Part shown: positions 25,560 to 34,047 of the stretch, one piece after another
How positions within the stretch are numbered: position 1 is the stretch's first letter
Layout of the letters: every line of letters begins with the position of its first letter
NCBI GenBank assembly: GCA_021740825.1
Contig: JAIOZA010000010.1
Location: 1-64,000 of the forward strand
Length of the DNA stretch: 64,000 bases
DNA from: Bacteroidia bacterium
Lineage (GTDB): Bacteria; Bacteroidota; Bacteroidia; B-17B0; Aurantibacillaceae
Direction: 5' to 3'
The notes under the pieces: model-generated
Told to the model about the DNA's origin: nothing
Seen by the model: only the letters and a program-made list of their open reading frames with translations
The model's database searches: none
Translations under genes and position numbers: made by a program

Positions 25560-26469
25560 AATAAAATCCTTTTTGTTTCATTTTTTCCATTTTAATAAGC
25601 AGGAACGAAATGGTGTTTTTGTTTTATGTGTCATCATTTGTTTCTTGTTTGGTCTTCGCTTATTGACGCCATTCATTACTAAAAATTCTAATAACGTACA
25701 ATTAATTTCAATTAACGTTAATTCATTTCCTAATACTAAATTTGAAACAGATAAAGGAGATAATTTTTCTCAAGAAAGTAATTCTTATCGAAAAACAGCA
25801 AATCAAAAATTTGTATTTAATCCAAATACAGTAACAGAAGTAGATGCGCAAAAACTAGGGTTTTCTAAAAAACTGAGTGCAAGACTTGTCAATTTTAGAA
25901 ACAAAGGCGGTAAATTTTATAAACCAGCAGATTTAAAAAAGCTATATGGTTTATCTCCTAAATTATATAATGAATTGGAAAACTATATCTTAATTCCTAC
26001 TACAAAAAAAGAATTTAAGCGAGATTCTGTTTTTACAAAAACAGCACATAGTTATGAAAAGAAAACCTACACAAAAGTTTTAGTAGAAATTAATTCGGCG
26101 GATAGCTTATCAATTGTTTTTTTAAAAGGTATTGGCCCAGGTTTAACCAAACGAATTATTACATATCGAACTATGCTAGGTGGTTTTCATGACATCAATC
26201 AATTAAAGGAAGTTTATGGAATGACTGACAGTTTATTTTTAGTGTTATCTTCTCAAATTAAATTAAACCTAGATTTGATGTCTAAAATCCCTATCAATGC
26301 TATCGATTTTAATTCGTTGAGGAAACATCCTTATTTTAATTTTCAAAAAGCTCAAGCTATTATTAATTACCGAGCAAAACATGGTAAATTAAATGAAGAG
26401 GACTTTAAAGGGTTAAATTTATTCAGTGATGAAAAGTTGAGATTGATTCTACCTTATTTGAGTTATTAG
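25546..26469 (+). CDS. membrane-anchored helix-hairpin-helix (ComEA-like) protein
   Basis: A 307-residue protein with a single N-terminal membrane helix (VFVLCVIICFLFGLRLL, residues 24-40) and three HhH units: FNPNTVTEVDAQKLGFS with FRNKGGKF; VEINSADSLSIVFLKGIGPG with YRTMLGGF; IDFNSLRKHPYF with YRAKHGKL. The third unit is the least canonical. HhH units of this kind occur in ComEA, the DNA receptor of natural transformation, and in many Bacteroidota proteins of unknown role. The start codon overlaps the upstream permease gene by 14 bases, which supports the chosen ATG. DNA binding at the periplasmic face is an inference. Confidence 0.88.
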   Translation: MPVNKIKSFLFHFFHFNKQERNGVFVLCVIICFLFGLRLLTPFITKNSNNVQLISINVNSFPNTKFETDKGDNFSQESNSYRKTANQKFVFNPNTVTEVDAQKLGFSKKLSARLVNFRNKGGKFYKPADLKKLYGLSPKLYNELENYILIPTTKKEFKRDSVFTKTAHSYEKKTYTKVLVEINSADSLSIVFLKGIGPGLTKRIITYRTMLGGFHDINQLKEVYGMTDSLFLVLSSQIKLNLDLMSKIPINAIDFNSLRKHPYFNFQKAQAIINYRAKHGKLNEEDFKGLNLFSDEKLRLILPYLSY

Positions 26470-26643
26470 TTTCGTATTCAGTATTCAAAGTAACCCTTGC
26501 TTTTGCATAAAATATTGACCATATAAGTAACTAAAAAATGGCTATTTACGATTGGTGTAAACTCCAAAAAAATAATAGGATAGTTTATTGCTTTTTAAAA
26601 TTAAAAATTCTATTTTCGTTCAGTTAAAAATGAAAAATTAATA

Positions 26644-29334
26644 ATGAAAAACAGATATATGAAATCAGTTGGAGAAATTTCAAAAACTAACATGAACAGC
26701 AATAATTTAGTGGTTAATAATGCAATTAAAAAAGTTTGTGCTTTTATTGTCTTATTATCATTTTATTTTTCAAGTTCAGTTTTTTCGCAAACCTATTGTG
26801 CAGCTGCAGCCGCAAGTGCAACGGATGATGAAATATTTAATGTAACCTTAGGTTCTCTTAATAATACAAGTACTTGCTCATCATTAGGCGGTGCAGGTTC
26901 AATTTTAAATAGATACAATAATTATACAGGTCTACCTGCTCCGGGTTTAATATTAGGTACAAATTATCCGCTTTCAGTAACCGTTGGGATGTGTGGCGCT
27001 TTTCCATTTGCATACAGTGGTAGAGTAGGTGTATGGATTGATTATAATCAAGATGGAGATTTTATTGATGCTGGTGAAAATGTATATATGTCGCCTTATA
27101 CTTTGTTTGCTATTGCAGGAACATCTGTAGCTCCAGGTGCTGGTATAACTATTCCTCTAACCGCAAATACTGGTATTACACGAATGAGAGTCATTGAAGT
27201 AGAATCTGCTACTGCTCCTGGACCATGCACAAATCCGCCGTTCGGAGAAGTAGAAGATTATAATGTAAATTTACTTGCTCCTACACCTTTAGATTTAGGT
27301 GTAAGTGCTATTTTGAAACCTTTAGGTACAACAGTTTGTTATGTAACCGATACTATAGTTGCTAAAGTAAAAAATTATGGAACTAGTATTGTTGATTTTG
27401 CTGTAGATACAACTATCATTAGCGTTGTTACAAGCGGTCCAAATCCTTCAACATTTACCTTGGCTTTAAATCAGGGAACTATTGCAATAAATGGTACAAA
27501 AAATTACACCGTAACAACTTCGTACAATATGACAAATATTGGCACCTATCAATTAAAAGCATTTACTTCTGTTCCTGGTGATGGTTCTGCGTTTAATGAT
27601 ACAGTTACAAAAACAATTACAAAAAGTCCGTATTTTACTAAAACTGTTTTTCCTAATGATAGCGTCTGTCTGGGTCAGCCTGTTCAATTAAATGCCAATT
27701 TTAGTTCTACAAAACAATTAGGCACGGGAATTTTACAAAATACATCTACTACCTATCCCACACCTTACGGTAATTTTTATATGGGAGCTAAACATCAATT
27801 TTTATTTTTAGCATCCGAATTAACTGCTGCAGGTTTAAGTGCAGGTAATATAACGTCATTGGCTTTTAATGTTACTAATTTAAACGGATCAGGTCCATAT
27901 GTAAACTTTAATATTGCAATTGCAACAACAGCACTTACAAACATTACAAACTTTCAAACAACGGGTTTTTCAACGTATTTTTCTACACCAAGTTATACTC
28001 CTGTATTAGGTATAAATACGCATACTTTATCCACGCCATATGTTTGGGACGGAATTTCAAATATTATTATTGAAACATGTTTTAATAACAACCCAATAAC
28101 TTGGACAAATAATGTTTCTGTGATGCAATCTTCAACACCATTTACTTCTTCAGTTTGGTATAATGCTGATTCTAATCCAACACTTTGTGCTACAACATCT
28201 GCATTTAATTCAATAGCGCAACGACCAAATATTTATTTCGTGCAACCAGCAACTATGACTTTTTCTTGGTCACCAGCAATTGAAATTAGTGCTACAAACA
28301 TTGTTAATCCTATTGCTAATGTTACTGGAACAAGAACTTACACCATTAGCGGAACAAATGGAGGGTGTATGACCTATGATACAGTTCAAATTTTTGTTAA
28401 ACCTACGCCACTTCCTAATTTAGGAAATGATTCATTGTACTGTAACTTACCTGTAGTTATAAATGCAAACACAAGTGCTTCTAGTTATTTATGGAATAAT
28501 TCGAGCATTGGTTCAAGTTTAAATGTTACTGCTGCAGGTAAATATTGGGTAAGAGCAACAAACGCAAATGGTTGCACAAATTCTGATACTGTTTTAGTAA
28601 CATTAGGAGCATCGCCTATTGTTACCTTAGGAGCTGATACAGCCTATTGCCAAGGATCTACTATTAATTTATATGGAGGATTTAGCCCTGGAAATACCTA
28701 TTTATGGAGTACTGGAGCAACAGCATCATCAATTACTGTTGGAACTTCAGGAACCTACTCAGTGCTTGTAGTAAATACTATTGGCTGCGAAACTACAGAT
28801 GTAATAAATGTTACTTCCAAACCTGTTCCATCAGTATCACTTGTATTTACTGGATTAAATTCATTTTGTGCAGCAGATGGCACAGCAAGATTGTTAACAG
28901 AAGGTACACCAAGTGGTGGCGTCTACATTGGTGCAGGCGTAAATAGTAGTACATTTTTTCCGGCACAAGCAGGTCAAGGTAATCATATAATTCTTTATAA
29001 TTATACTGGACCAAATGGATGCTCAAATATAGGTAGAGATACATTATTTGTGAGACCTTGTGTTGGCATTGAAGAGTTCACCGATAATGTTAATCTAAGC
29101 ATTTATCCAAATCCTACAACTGGAAGTTTTGTAATGGAGATAAATACAATAAATGAATTTGATGGAAAAATAAGCATTACATCCATTGACGGTAAATTAG
29201 TATTTACAGATGTTGTTTCGGGTAATGGCTTAATAAACAAAACGATTAATATCAGTGATTTAGCAAATGGAATTTATTATCTAAAAATGGAATCTACTAG
29301 CACAGCACGAACATATAAAATACTTAAGCAGTAG
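26644..29334 (+). CDS. GEVED-domain T9SS type A cargo with Ig-like repeats
   Basis: An 896-residue secreted protein. The first ATG (26644) gives an unusually long N-terminus before the hydrophobic core (VCAFIVLLSFYFSSSVFSQ); Met6 or Met17 may be the real start. A GEVED domain follows (VGVWIDYNQDGDFID, ITRMRVIE, GEVEDYNVNL, to about residue 215), then a CARDB-like domain (LDLGVSAILKPLGTTVCY), a beta-rich region, at least two Ig-like repeats with the LGxDxxYC ... LWSTGAT ... GTYSVLVVNTIGC pattern, and a type A sorting domain (LSIYPNPTTGSFVMEI). Such proteins are typical large adhesin-like cargo of T9SS bacteria. Monocistronic by position. Confidence 0.93.
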   Translation: MKNRYMKSVGEISKTNMNSNNLVVNNAIKKVCAFIVLLSFYFSSSVFSQTYCAAAAASATDDEIFNVTLGSLNNTSTCSSLGGAGSILNRYNNYTGLPAPGLILGTNYPLSVTVGMCGAFPFAYSGRVGVWIDYNQDGDFIDAGENVYMSPYTLFAIAGTSVAPGAGITIPLTANTGITRMRVIEVESATAPGPCTNPPFGEVEDYNVNLLAPTPLDLGVSAILKPLGTTVCYVTDTIVAKVKNYGTSIVDFAVDTTIISVVTSGPNPSTFTLALNQGTIAINGTKNYTVTTSYNMTNIGTYQLKAFTSVPGDGSAFNDTVTKTITKSPYFTKTVFPNDSVCLGQPVQLNANFSSTKQLGTGILQNTSTTYPTPYGNFYMGAKHQFLFLASELTAAGLSAGNITSLAFNVTNLNGSGPYVNFNIAIATTALTNITNFQTTGFSTYFSTPSYTPVLGINTHTLSTPYVWDGISNIIIETCFNNNPITWTNNVSVMQSSTPFTSSVWYNADSNPTLCATTSAFNSIAQRPNIYFVQPATMTFSWSPAIEISATNIVNPIANVTGTRTYTISGTNGGCMTYDTVQIFVKPTPLPNLGNDSLYCNLPVVINANTSASSYLWNNSSIGSSLNVTAAGKYWVRATNANGCTNSDTVLVTLGASPIVTLGADTAYCQGSTINLYGGFSPGNTYLWSTGATASSITVGTSGTYSVLVVNTIGCETTDVINVTSKPVPSVSLVFTGLNSFCAADGTARLLTEGTPSGGVYIGAGVNSSTFFPAQAGQGNHIILYNYTGPNGCSNIGRDTLFVRPCVGIEEFTDNVNLSIYPNPTTGSFVMEINTINEFDGKISITSIDGKLVFTDVVSGNGLINKTINISDLANGIYYLKMESTSTARTYKILKQ

Positions 29335-29387
29335 CTAGAGTTTTGTTGTTTAAATTTTAGTTTGAACTTTATAAAGTAACTCTAAGT

Positions 29388-30356
29388 TTATAAAGTTACG
29401 TATTTGATTATTGATAGGTATATAGGCATACCTAAGGTAATATTTATAGGAAAAGTAATTGCTAATGCCATTGGTATATACAATCCCGCGTTTGATTTCG
29501 GATTAGCTAACTTCATTGCTGCAGGCACGGCAATATAAGAAGCGCTTGATGCTAAAACAGCAAACATAAAACGATTACCAATATCATTAGTAACAGTTTG
29601 ACTTAAAATAGCAATTATACAACCATTAAATAATGGAATTACGATGGCAAATAAAAACGGGAACCAACCATTAGATAAAAAAGCTGATAATTTTCTACCA
29701 CTTACAATTCCCATATCTAATAAAAATATGGCTAAAAATCCTTTAAAAATATCGTTAGTAAAAGGCTTTATTCCTTCTGCCTGTTTTGCATTTGCCAACA
29801 ATCCAATAATTAAACTACCTAATATTAATAATACACTGCCATTTGTAAATGAATGTTTAACCACATCTAATTTATTTACAGTATCCGTTTTCTCTTTATT
29901 ATAAATAGAAATTAAAATTAGGCCAGCGATAATGGCGGGCGATTCCATTAAAGCCATAATAGCAACCATATGACCATGTAATTGGAGTTTTTCAGAATCT
30001 AAGTAAGATACAGCTGTCACAAATGTTACAGCACTAACTGATCCGTAAGCTGCGGCTATTGCTCCAGCATCAAAAATATTTAATTTTCGTTTTAAGATGA
30101 AAAATGTATATATCGGAATTAATAAGGAAATTAATATACCAAACAACATAGAATTTATAATCTCCGCTGAAAATGATTCATGAGATAATTCCTGACCGCC
30201 TTTAAAACCAATTGAAAATAGCAAATAAAGCGAAATAAATTTAGAGGAATTAGTTGGAATTTCTAAATCACTTTTTAATTTTACGGCAACTATTCCTAAG
30301 ATAAAAAATAGGAATGCAGGACTAGTAAGGTTCGAAATTAATAAATCTAAATTCAT
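29388..30356 (-). CDS. sbtA: SbtA-type sodium-dependent bicarbonate permease
   Basis: A 322-residue protein of about ten membrane helices that matches the SbtA family (Pfam Sbt_1, formerly DUF897): LFSIGFKGGQELSHESFSAE, DAGAIAAAYGSVSAVTFVTA, VAIMALMESPAIIAGLIL and LLDMGIVSGRKLSAF are recognisable. SbtA in cyanobacteria is a Na+/HCO3- symporter controlled by the PII-like protein SbtB. Here it ends a - strand gene cluster, 32 bp after the dihydroorotase-like gene. In a heterotroph its job may be to supply bicarbonate for carboxylations; that is inference. Confidence 0.92.
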   Translation of the reverse strand: MNLDLLISNLTSPAFLFFILGIVAVKLKSDLEIPTNSSKFISLYLLFSIGFKGGQELSHESFSAEIINSMLFGILISLLIPIYTFFILKRKLNIFDAGAIAAAYGSVSAVTFVTAVSYLDSEKLQLHGHMVAIMALMESPAIIAGLILISIYNKEKTDTVNKLDVVKHSFTNGSVLLILGSLIIGLLANAKQAEGIKPFTNDIFKGFLAIFLLDMGIVSGRKLSAFLSNGWFPFLFAIVIPLFNGCIIAILSQTVTNDIGNRFMFAVLASSASYIAVPAAMKLANPKSNAGLYIPMALAITFPINITLGMPIYLSIIKYVTL

Positions 30357-30388
30357 TTTATTTTAAATAATTTATTTTTTTAATCTAC

Positions 30389-31741
30389 TTATCTATTTTT
30401 TTCAAATAGTAATCGTCTGCCTAGTTCAGAATTATTAAAAACTCCTCTGTCGTAGGCTAAATGGCCGTTTACATATGTTTGAATAACTTTACTTGAAAAT
30501 GTATAATTATCGAAGGGAGACCAACCACATTTGTACAAATTTAAATTTGAAGTTGATTTCCATTTATCATTTAAATCAACTAAAACTATATCTGCAAAGT
30601 AACCTTCTCTAATATAGCCTCTATCAAACATTCTATAAATTTCTGCTACATGGTGACTCGTTTTTTCCACAATTTTCTCTAAGGATAAATAACCTTGATG
30701 ATATAATTCTAATAAGGTTACTAAGGCATGCTGAACTAATGGACCTCCTGATTTACTTTGAAAATAATCGCCTTTTTTTTCTGACAATAAATGAGGTGCA
30801 TGGTCAGTAGCAATAATATCAACTATATTGTTATTTAAAGCTTTAATTAATCCCAACTTATTATTCTCGGATTTTATAGATGGATTCCACTTAATAAAAT
30901 GTCCCAATCGATCGTAATCGTTATCAGTAAACCACAAATGATGTACGCAAGCTTCAGATGTAATTCTTTTGTCTCTTAATGCACCATTATATTTAAATAA
31001 ATGAGTTTCAAGCTCCGTAGAAATATGATACGCATGAAAACGCGTGTTATATTTTTTTGCAATTTCAACAACTCTTTTTGTTGCCTCAAAACAAGCTTGT
31101 TCATCTCTTATTAAAGAATGACAGATAGCTGGAATATCAACCCCATACTGCTTTCTAAATAGGGCGGTATTTTTATCAATAATTTCATCATCCTCGCAAT
31201 GTAATGCAACCAACGAATTCGTTCTAGAAAAGAGTTGTTCTAAAAATTCAGGATAATTTGCTAGTATTCCCTCATTATTATTAAAATACAAGCCGTCGTC
31301 CGTTAGTCCGCAAATCTGTTCATTATCAATTTTTAAAGCTTCCTCTAAATTGTGTTTAGTTATACCCATAAAAAAAGAATAATTAGCTAACGAACTACTT
31401 TTAGCAATTAAATACTTTTCCTCTAATAGATTTAATGAAGTTGTATTAGGAATTGTATTAGGCATATCCATAAATGAAGTAATTCCGCCAGCAACAGCAG
31501 CTCTAGATTCAGAATATACTGTGGCTTTTTGTGTTAATCCTGGTTCCCTAAAGTGCACTTGATCATCAATTAAACCAGGCAATAAATGCAAACCTTCAGC
31601 ATTTATAATTTTAAAATTACCAAAAGTGGCATCTATTGTATTAGCAATTTTTTCAATTCTATTATTTACTATTAACACATCAGCAACAAAAGTTTCACCT
31701 TCATTTACAATTGTAGCATTCTTTATTATTACTCTTCGCAT
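30389..31741 (-). CDS. pyrC: dihydroorotase or dihydroorotase-like amidohydrolase
   Basis: A 450-residue amidohydrolase of the class I dihydroorotase type, the enzyme that cyclises carbamoyl-aspartate in pyrimidine synthesis. Family landmarks: LPGLIDDQVHFREPGLTQKA (about 54-73), AGGITSFMDMPNT, HCEDDEII, FHAYHIST, ITSEACVHHL and DIIATDHAPH. The usual DxHxH metal motif reads DDQVH here, so the first metal ligand is Gln61 instead of His, while H63 and the later His and Asp are kept. From memory this is common in Bacteroidota homologues. Start 31741 lies 6 bp after the DUF6671 gene, so the genes are an operon. Confidence 0.9.
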   Translation of the reverse strand: MRRVIIKNATIVNEGETFVADVLIVNNRIEKIANTIDATFGNFKIINAEGLHLLPGLIDDQVHFREPGLTQKATVYSESRAAVAGGITSFMDMPNTIPNTTSLNLLEEKYLIAKSSSLANYSFFMGITKHNLEEALKIDNEQICGLTDDGLYFNNNEGILANYPEFLEQLFSRTNSLVALHCEDDEIIDKNTALFRKQYGVDIPAICHSLIRDEQACFEATKRVVEIAKKYNTRFHAYHISTELETHLFKYNGALRDKRITSEACVHHLWFTDNDYDRLGHFIKWNPSIKSENNKLGLIKALNNNIVDIIATDHAPHLLSEKKGDYFQSKSGGPLVQHALVTLLELYHQGYLSLEKIVEKTSHHVAEIYRMFDRGYIREGYFADIVLVDLNDKWKSTSNLNLYKCGWSPFDNYTFSSKVIQTYVNGHLAYDRGVFNNSELGRRLLFEKNR

Positions 31742-31747
31742 AGCACT

Positions 31748-32584
31748 TTAGGGATTACAGATATCGCAATACATTGGATCTTCAAAAAAAATACCATTTG
31801 GATGGCGTCGCTCTTCTAAATAATTACATTTTTTACATTGATAATTATTTGCTAAAACTGATTTAGTTTTAAAGCCACAATTCATACAAGGTAATCCTTT
31901 TTTAACTTCCATAATATCAAATCCAATGGTTTTACATTGAGGGCAACAAGAATTTATTTTTTTAATAAGATTTTTAAATACTTTTTCTATCACCAACATT
32001 CTACTGGGATTATACATGGCTCGCATATCGGTTTCTGCAAATACACTATTATATTTTTGTATTAAAAATTCATAAGCTTTATTTAAGGATTCAATAGTAG
32101 TAATTCCTTTAAAAATAGGTGCTTTACATTGTTGGTCTTTTCTAAGTATGATAGCATGTGATGGGAAATTACATTCCTCAGCAAAGGATAATAAATCATT
32201 AAAAGATTTTACTAAGCGCCCATTAAAATTTGTTTTCATACTAGTTTCACTAGCTGCAATTTCAATGTTATTTTTCAGGTCGATAAAAATTGCAATTTCG
32301 TGGTCAGCAGGAGCAAAATATAATTGAGGGTGAGGGCCAAATGAACCTTCGCTAGCAACTGCTAAATCTGAATTTTCAGCTTTCATGCCTTGTAAACATT
32401 TATTGCGAAGTGTAGAATATGGATTATCTGTCCGTTCTATTTCTCCAGTAAAAGTTCCCAGCAAGTCCGTATCAAAATCGCTAGAAACTTTGCAGGTTAT
32501 ATTAAATGCTTTCTTAAATAGTGGGGTGATTATTTTTTCTTTTTGATGTTTTGTAACAATTAATAGAGTTCTTTGATCAAACAT
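31748..32584 (-). CDS. DUF6671-family protein with C-terminal zinc ribbons
   Basis: A 278-residue soluble protein. The N-terminal two thirds contains conserved-looking stretches (IVTKHQKEKIITPLF, SDFDTDLLGTFTGEIER, KCLQGMKAENSDLAVASEGS, FGPHPQLYFAPADHEIAIFI) that I associate with DUF6671. The C-terminus has three CxxC pairs and a final CDIC (CCPQC, CMNC, CKKC), consistent with two zinc ribbons. The function is not known. It is embedded between two small genes and the dihydroorotase-like gene, 6 bp upstream of the latter. The acidic/His motif GSFGPHP could be catalytic or metal-binding, which is a guess. Confidence 0.82.
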   Translation of the reverse strand: MFDQRTLLIVTKHQKEKIITPLFKKAFNITCKVSSDFDTDLLGTFTGEIERTDNPYSTLRNKCLQGMKAENSDLAVASEGSFGPHPQLYFAPADHEIAIFIDLKNNIEIAASETSMKTNFNGRLVKSFNDLLSFAEECNFPSHAIILRKDQQCKAPIFKGITTIESLNKAYEFLIQKYNSVFAETDMRAMYNPSRMLVIEKVFKNLIKKINSCCPQCKTIGFDIMEVKKGLPCMNCGFKTKSVLANNYQCKKCNYLEERRHPNGIFFEDPMYCDICNP

Positions 32585-32658
32585 ATAAAATTAGTTTTTA
32601 TTTCTCTGATTGATAAAAAGCTGAATAATAAAAAAATAAAAACAAAAAAATTTCATTA

Positions 32659-32958
32659 TTATACAGCCTTTAAATTCAATCTTAATTTTTCCGCAAAATC
32701 TTTGCTAATATGACTAACAGGTGTAGCATAAATCAACAATTCTATTTTTTCAAATTTATCTTTCACTTCATTGTGGATGATATCAAATAATAGAGCTTTT
32801 GTGATAAAAAACAGCCTGATTGTTTTTAATTTCTTTCCTGATTGCAATAATGTGTTTTTATCAATATGGGTTTGTAATGCATATTTATTATCGATTAGAT
32901 ATTTTGATATTTGAATAGCCGTAGCTTCATCACTTTGTATAATATCAACTACTATCAT
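32659..32958 (-). CDS. small CutA/PII-like protein
   Basis: A 99-residue protein of alternating strands and helices (MIVVDIIQSDEATAIQISKY, then LIDNKYALQTHID; IRLFFITKALLFDIIHNEV; IELLIYATPVSHISKDFAEK). The order and spacing resemble CutA1, a trimeric ferredoxin-like fold related to PII signal proteins: an opening strand, a helix with the SDEATA turn, a strand with a KT-like motif, a helix and the closing strand. That is pattern resemblance only. Its start overlaps nothing, but it follows 32959-33255 with no gap (stop and start adjacent). As SbtA permeases are typically controlled by a PII-like SbtB, this protein is a candidate partner of the SbtA encoded three genes downstream. Confidence 0.75.
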   Translation of the reverse strand: MIVVDIIQSDEATAIQISKYLIDNKYALQTHIDKNTLLQSGKKLKTIRLFFITKALLFDIIHNEVKDKFEKIELLIYATPVSHISKDFAEKLRLNLKAV

Positions 32959-33255
32959 TTATTTACGATCTCTTTTTATAGCTTTAATTTTAAGATTACC
33001 CTGTATTTCTAAATCCATATTTTCATCTGAAGCTTTTTTTGCGATTGTTTGCATTAATAAATAAGCCTCCTTTAATTCAACTATTCTATTTTCATGTTGA
33101 AGAAAACTTTTATTGTTAATGTTTCTTTCTTGAATTTTAAATGATTCTAATTGATGAAAATTAATTTTGCTATTAAATAATGCAAATAAAATGTTTATTG
33201 AATCTGAAGGCGTAAATTGACCTTCTACGAGCTTGAATGTACTTATTTTACTCAT
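32959..33255 (-). CDS. small conserved-looking hypothetical protein
   Basis: A 98-residue soluble protein (begins MSKISTFKLVEGQFTPSDSI, ends LKIKAIKRDRK) that I do not recognise. It is mainly helical, with a conserved-looking ENRIVELKEAYLLMQTIAKK segment and a basic C-terminus. No signal peptide or membrane helix. Its stop codon directly abuts the start of the CutA/PII-like gene, so the two are very likely translated together and may form one complex. Confidence 0.7.
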   Translation of the reverse strand: MSKISTFKLVEGQFTPSDSINILFALFNSKINFHQLESFKIQERNINNKSFLQHENRIVELKEAYLLMQTIAKKASDENMDLEIQGNLKIKAIKRDRK

Positions 33256-33372
33256 AGGTTATTTTTTTGGATTTTGAATCAGTATGTTTTAAATTATTTT
33301 AAAATTCTATTACGTGTATTCTATAATTTTAGATTCATTTTTTTTGAGATTTTAATTAATTTTTTTTATTTC

Positions 33373-33759
33373 TTATTTAGAAACTGAAATATTGTTTTTT
33401 GTATATATTTTTCGTTTTAATACTTCCAATTTTAAATTAAGATTGTTTCTAAAATTTTGAACCCTAAGTTTTCTTTTTTTTATTTTAAGATCATGCCTTA
33501 ATTTCTTTTCGCTGCGTAATTCATTAACAATATCTGTATTAAAAAAGTACTGCTTAACACAAATTGCAAATAATACAATGGCTATAAAACCACTTATAAA
33601 ATAATGATGCACTGCAAAGTCAGATATATCAGTTATTAATTTTAGAGGTGTTACATGAAAAAGAATTGAACTTGCGAATACTATAAATGCTAAAGACGCA
33701 AAAATTAAAAGGATTTTATTTTTGCTGTTAATTTTTGAAATTTTTTTTGAAGTTTTCAT
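33373..33759 (-). CDS. small membrane protein, first gene of the sbtA cluster
   Basis: A 128-residue protein with two membrane helices (ILLIFASLAFIVFASSILF, FISGFIAIVLFAICVKQYFF) and a highly basic C-terminal tail of about 55 residues (RSEKKLRHDLKIKKRKLR). The start is placed at 33759, not at the longer frame to 33789, because the bases upstream of this ATG (tgtaggtatttattg on the + strand) match the leader of 13664-15028 at the same distance. Family unknown. It precedes 32959-33255 by 117 bp and is separated from the divergent LysR gene by a structured leader and a candidate operator. Confidence 0.68.
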   Translation of the reverse strand: MKTSKKISKINSKNKILLIFASLAFIVFASSILFHVTPLKLITDISDFAVHHYFISGFIAIVLFAICVKQYFFNTDIVNELRSEKKLRHDLKIKKRKLRVQNFRNNLNLKLEVLKRKIYTKNNISVSK

Positions 33760-33761
33760 AT

Positions 33762-33930
33762 GTAGGTATTTATTGTTTTTAATTGTCATAACTTGTCCCG
33801 AACTTGATTCGGGATGGTTTAGCCAGTTTATCTTTATTGTATTTAACTCAATTGTTGTTTACTGTTGTTTTTATCGTTTCGTTGAGTTCTTCACAATTAT
33901 GTTTTAGTAAACATGGCTATTTCATAAGCA
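33762..33930 (-). repeat. leader element shared with 15.0-15.1 kb, with palindromic insertion
   Basis: The region repeats the leader seen at 15023-15132: ggtatttattg..tttttaattgtc, then ggtttagccagtttatct, and later gtaaacatggctatttcat. Arms tagccagttta and taaacatggcta remain complementary. Relative to the 15-kb copy, about 26 bases containing the palindrome cccgaacttgattcggg replace two T residues (33791-33814), and the loop is about 50 bases longer. Confidence 0.7.
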
Positions 33931-33950
33931 AAATATTTGTTTTTTAATTT

Positions 33951-33989
33951 GTAGTGGTAACATTACCTATGATTCCACTACCAAAATTA
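33951..33989. promoter_or_regulatory. candidate LysR operator and -7 element of the sbtA cluster
   Basis: A perfect 7-bp inverted repeat gtagtgg (33951-33957) / ccactac (33975-33981) flanks a smaller palindrome ggtaacattacc (33956-33967). Directly beside it, caaaatta (33982-33989) is a TAATTTTG -7 element for the - strand. An initiation site inside the inverted repeat would allow the divergent LysR protein to control the cluster. No -33 element is clear. Confidence 0.5.
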
Positions 33990-34015
33990 CTAGCTTAAAT
34001 ACATAAATTTTTATT

Positions 34016-34023
34016 TATATTTG
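34016..34023 (+). promoter_or_regulatory. candidate -7 element of the lysR gene
   Basis: TATATTTG fits TAnnTTTG and lies 24 bases before the ATG at 34048. Confidence 0.45.
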
Positions 34024-34047
34024 TTATAATATTTATAAAATTATTTT

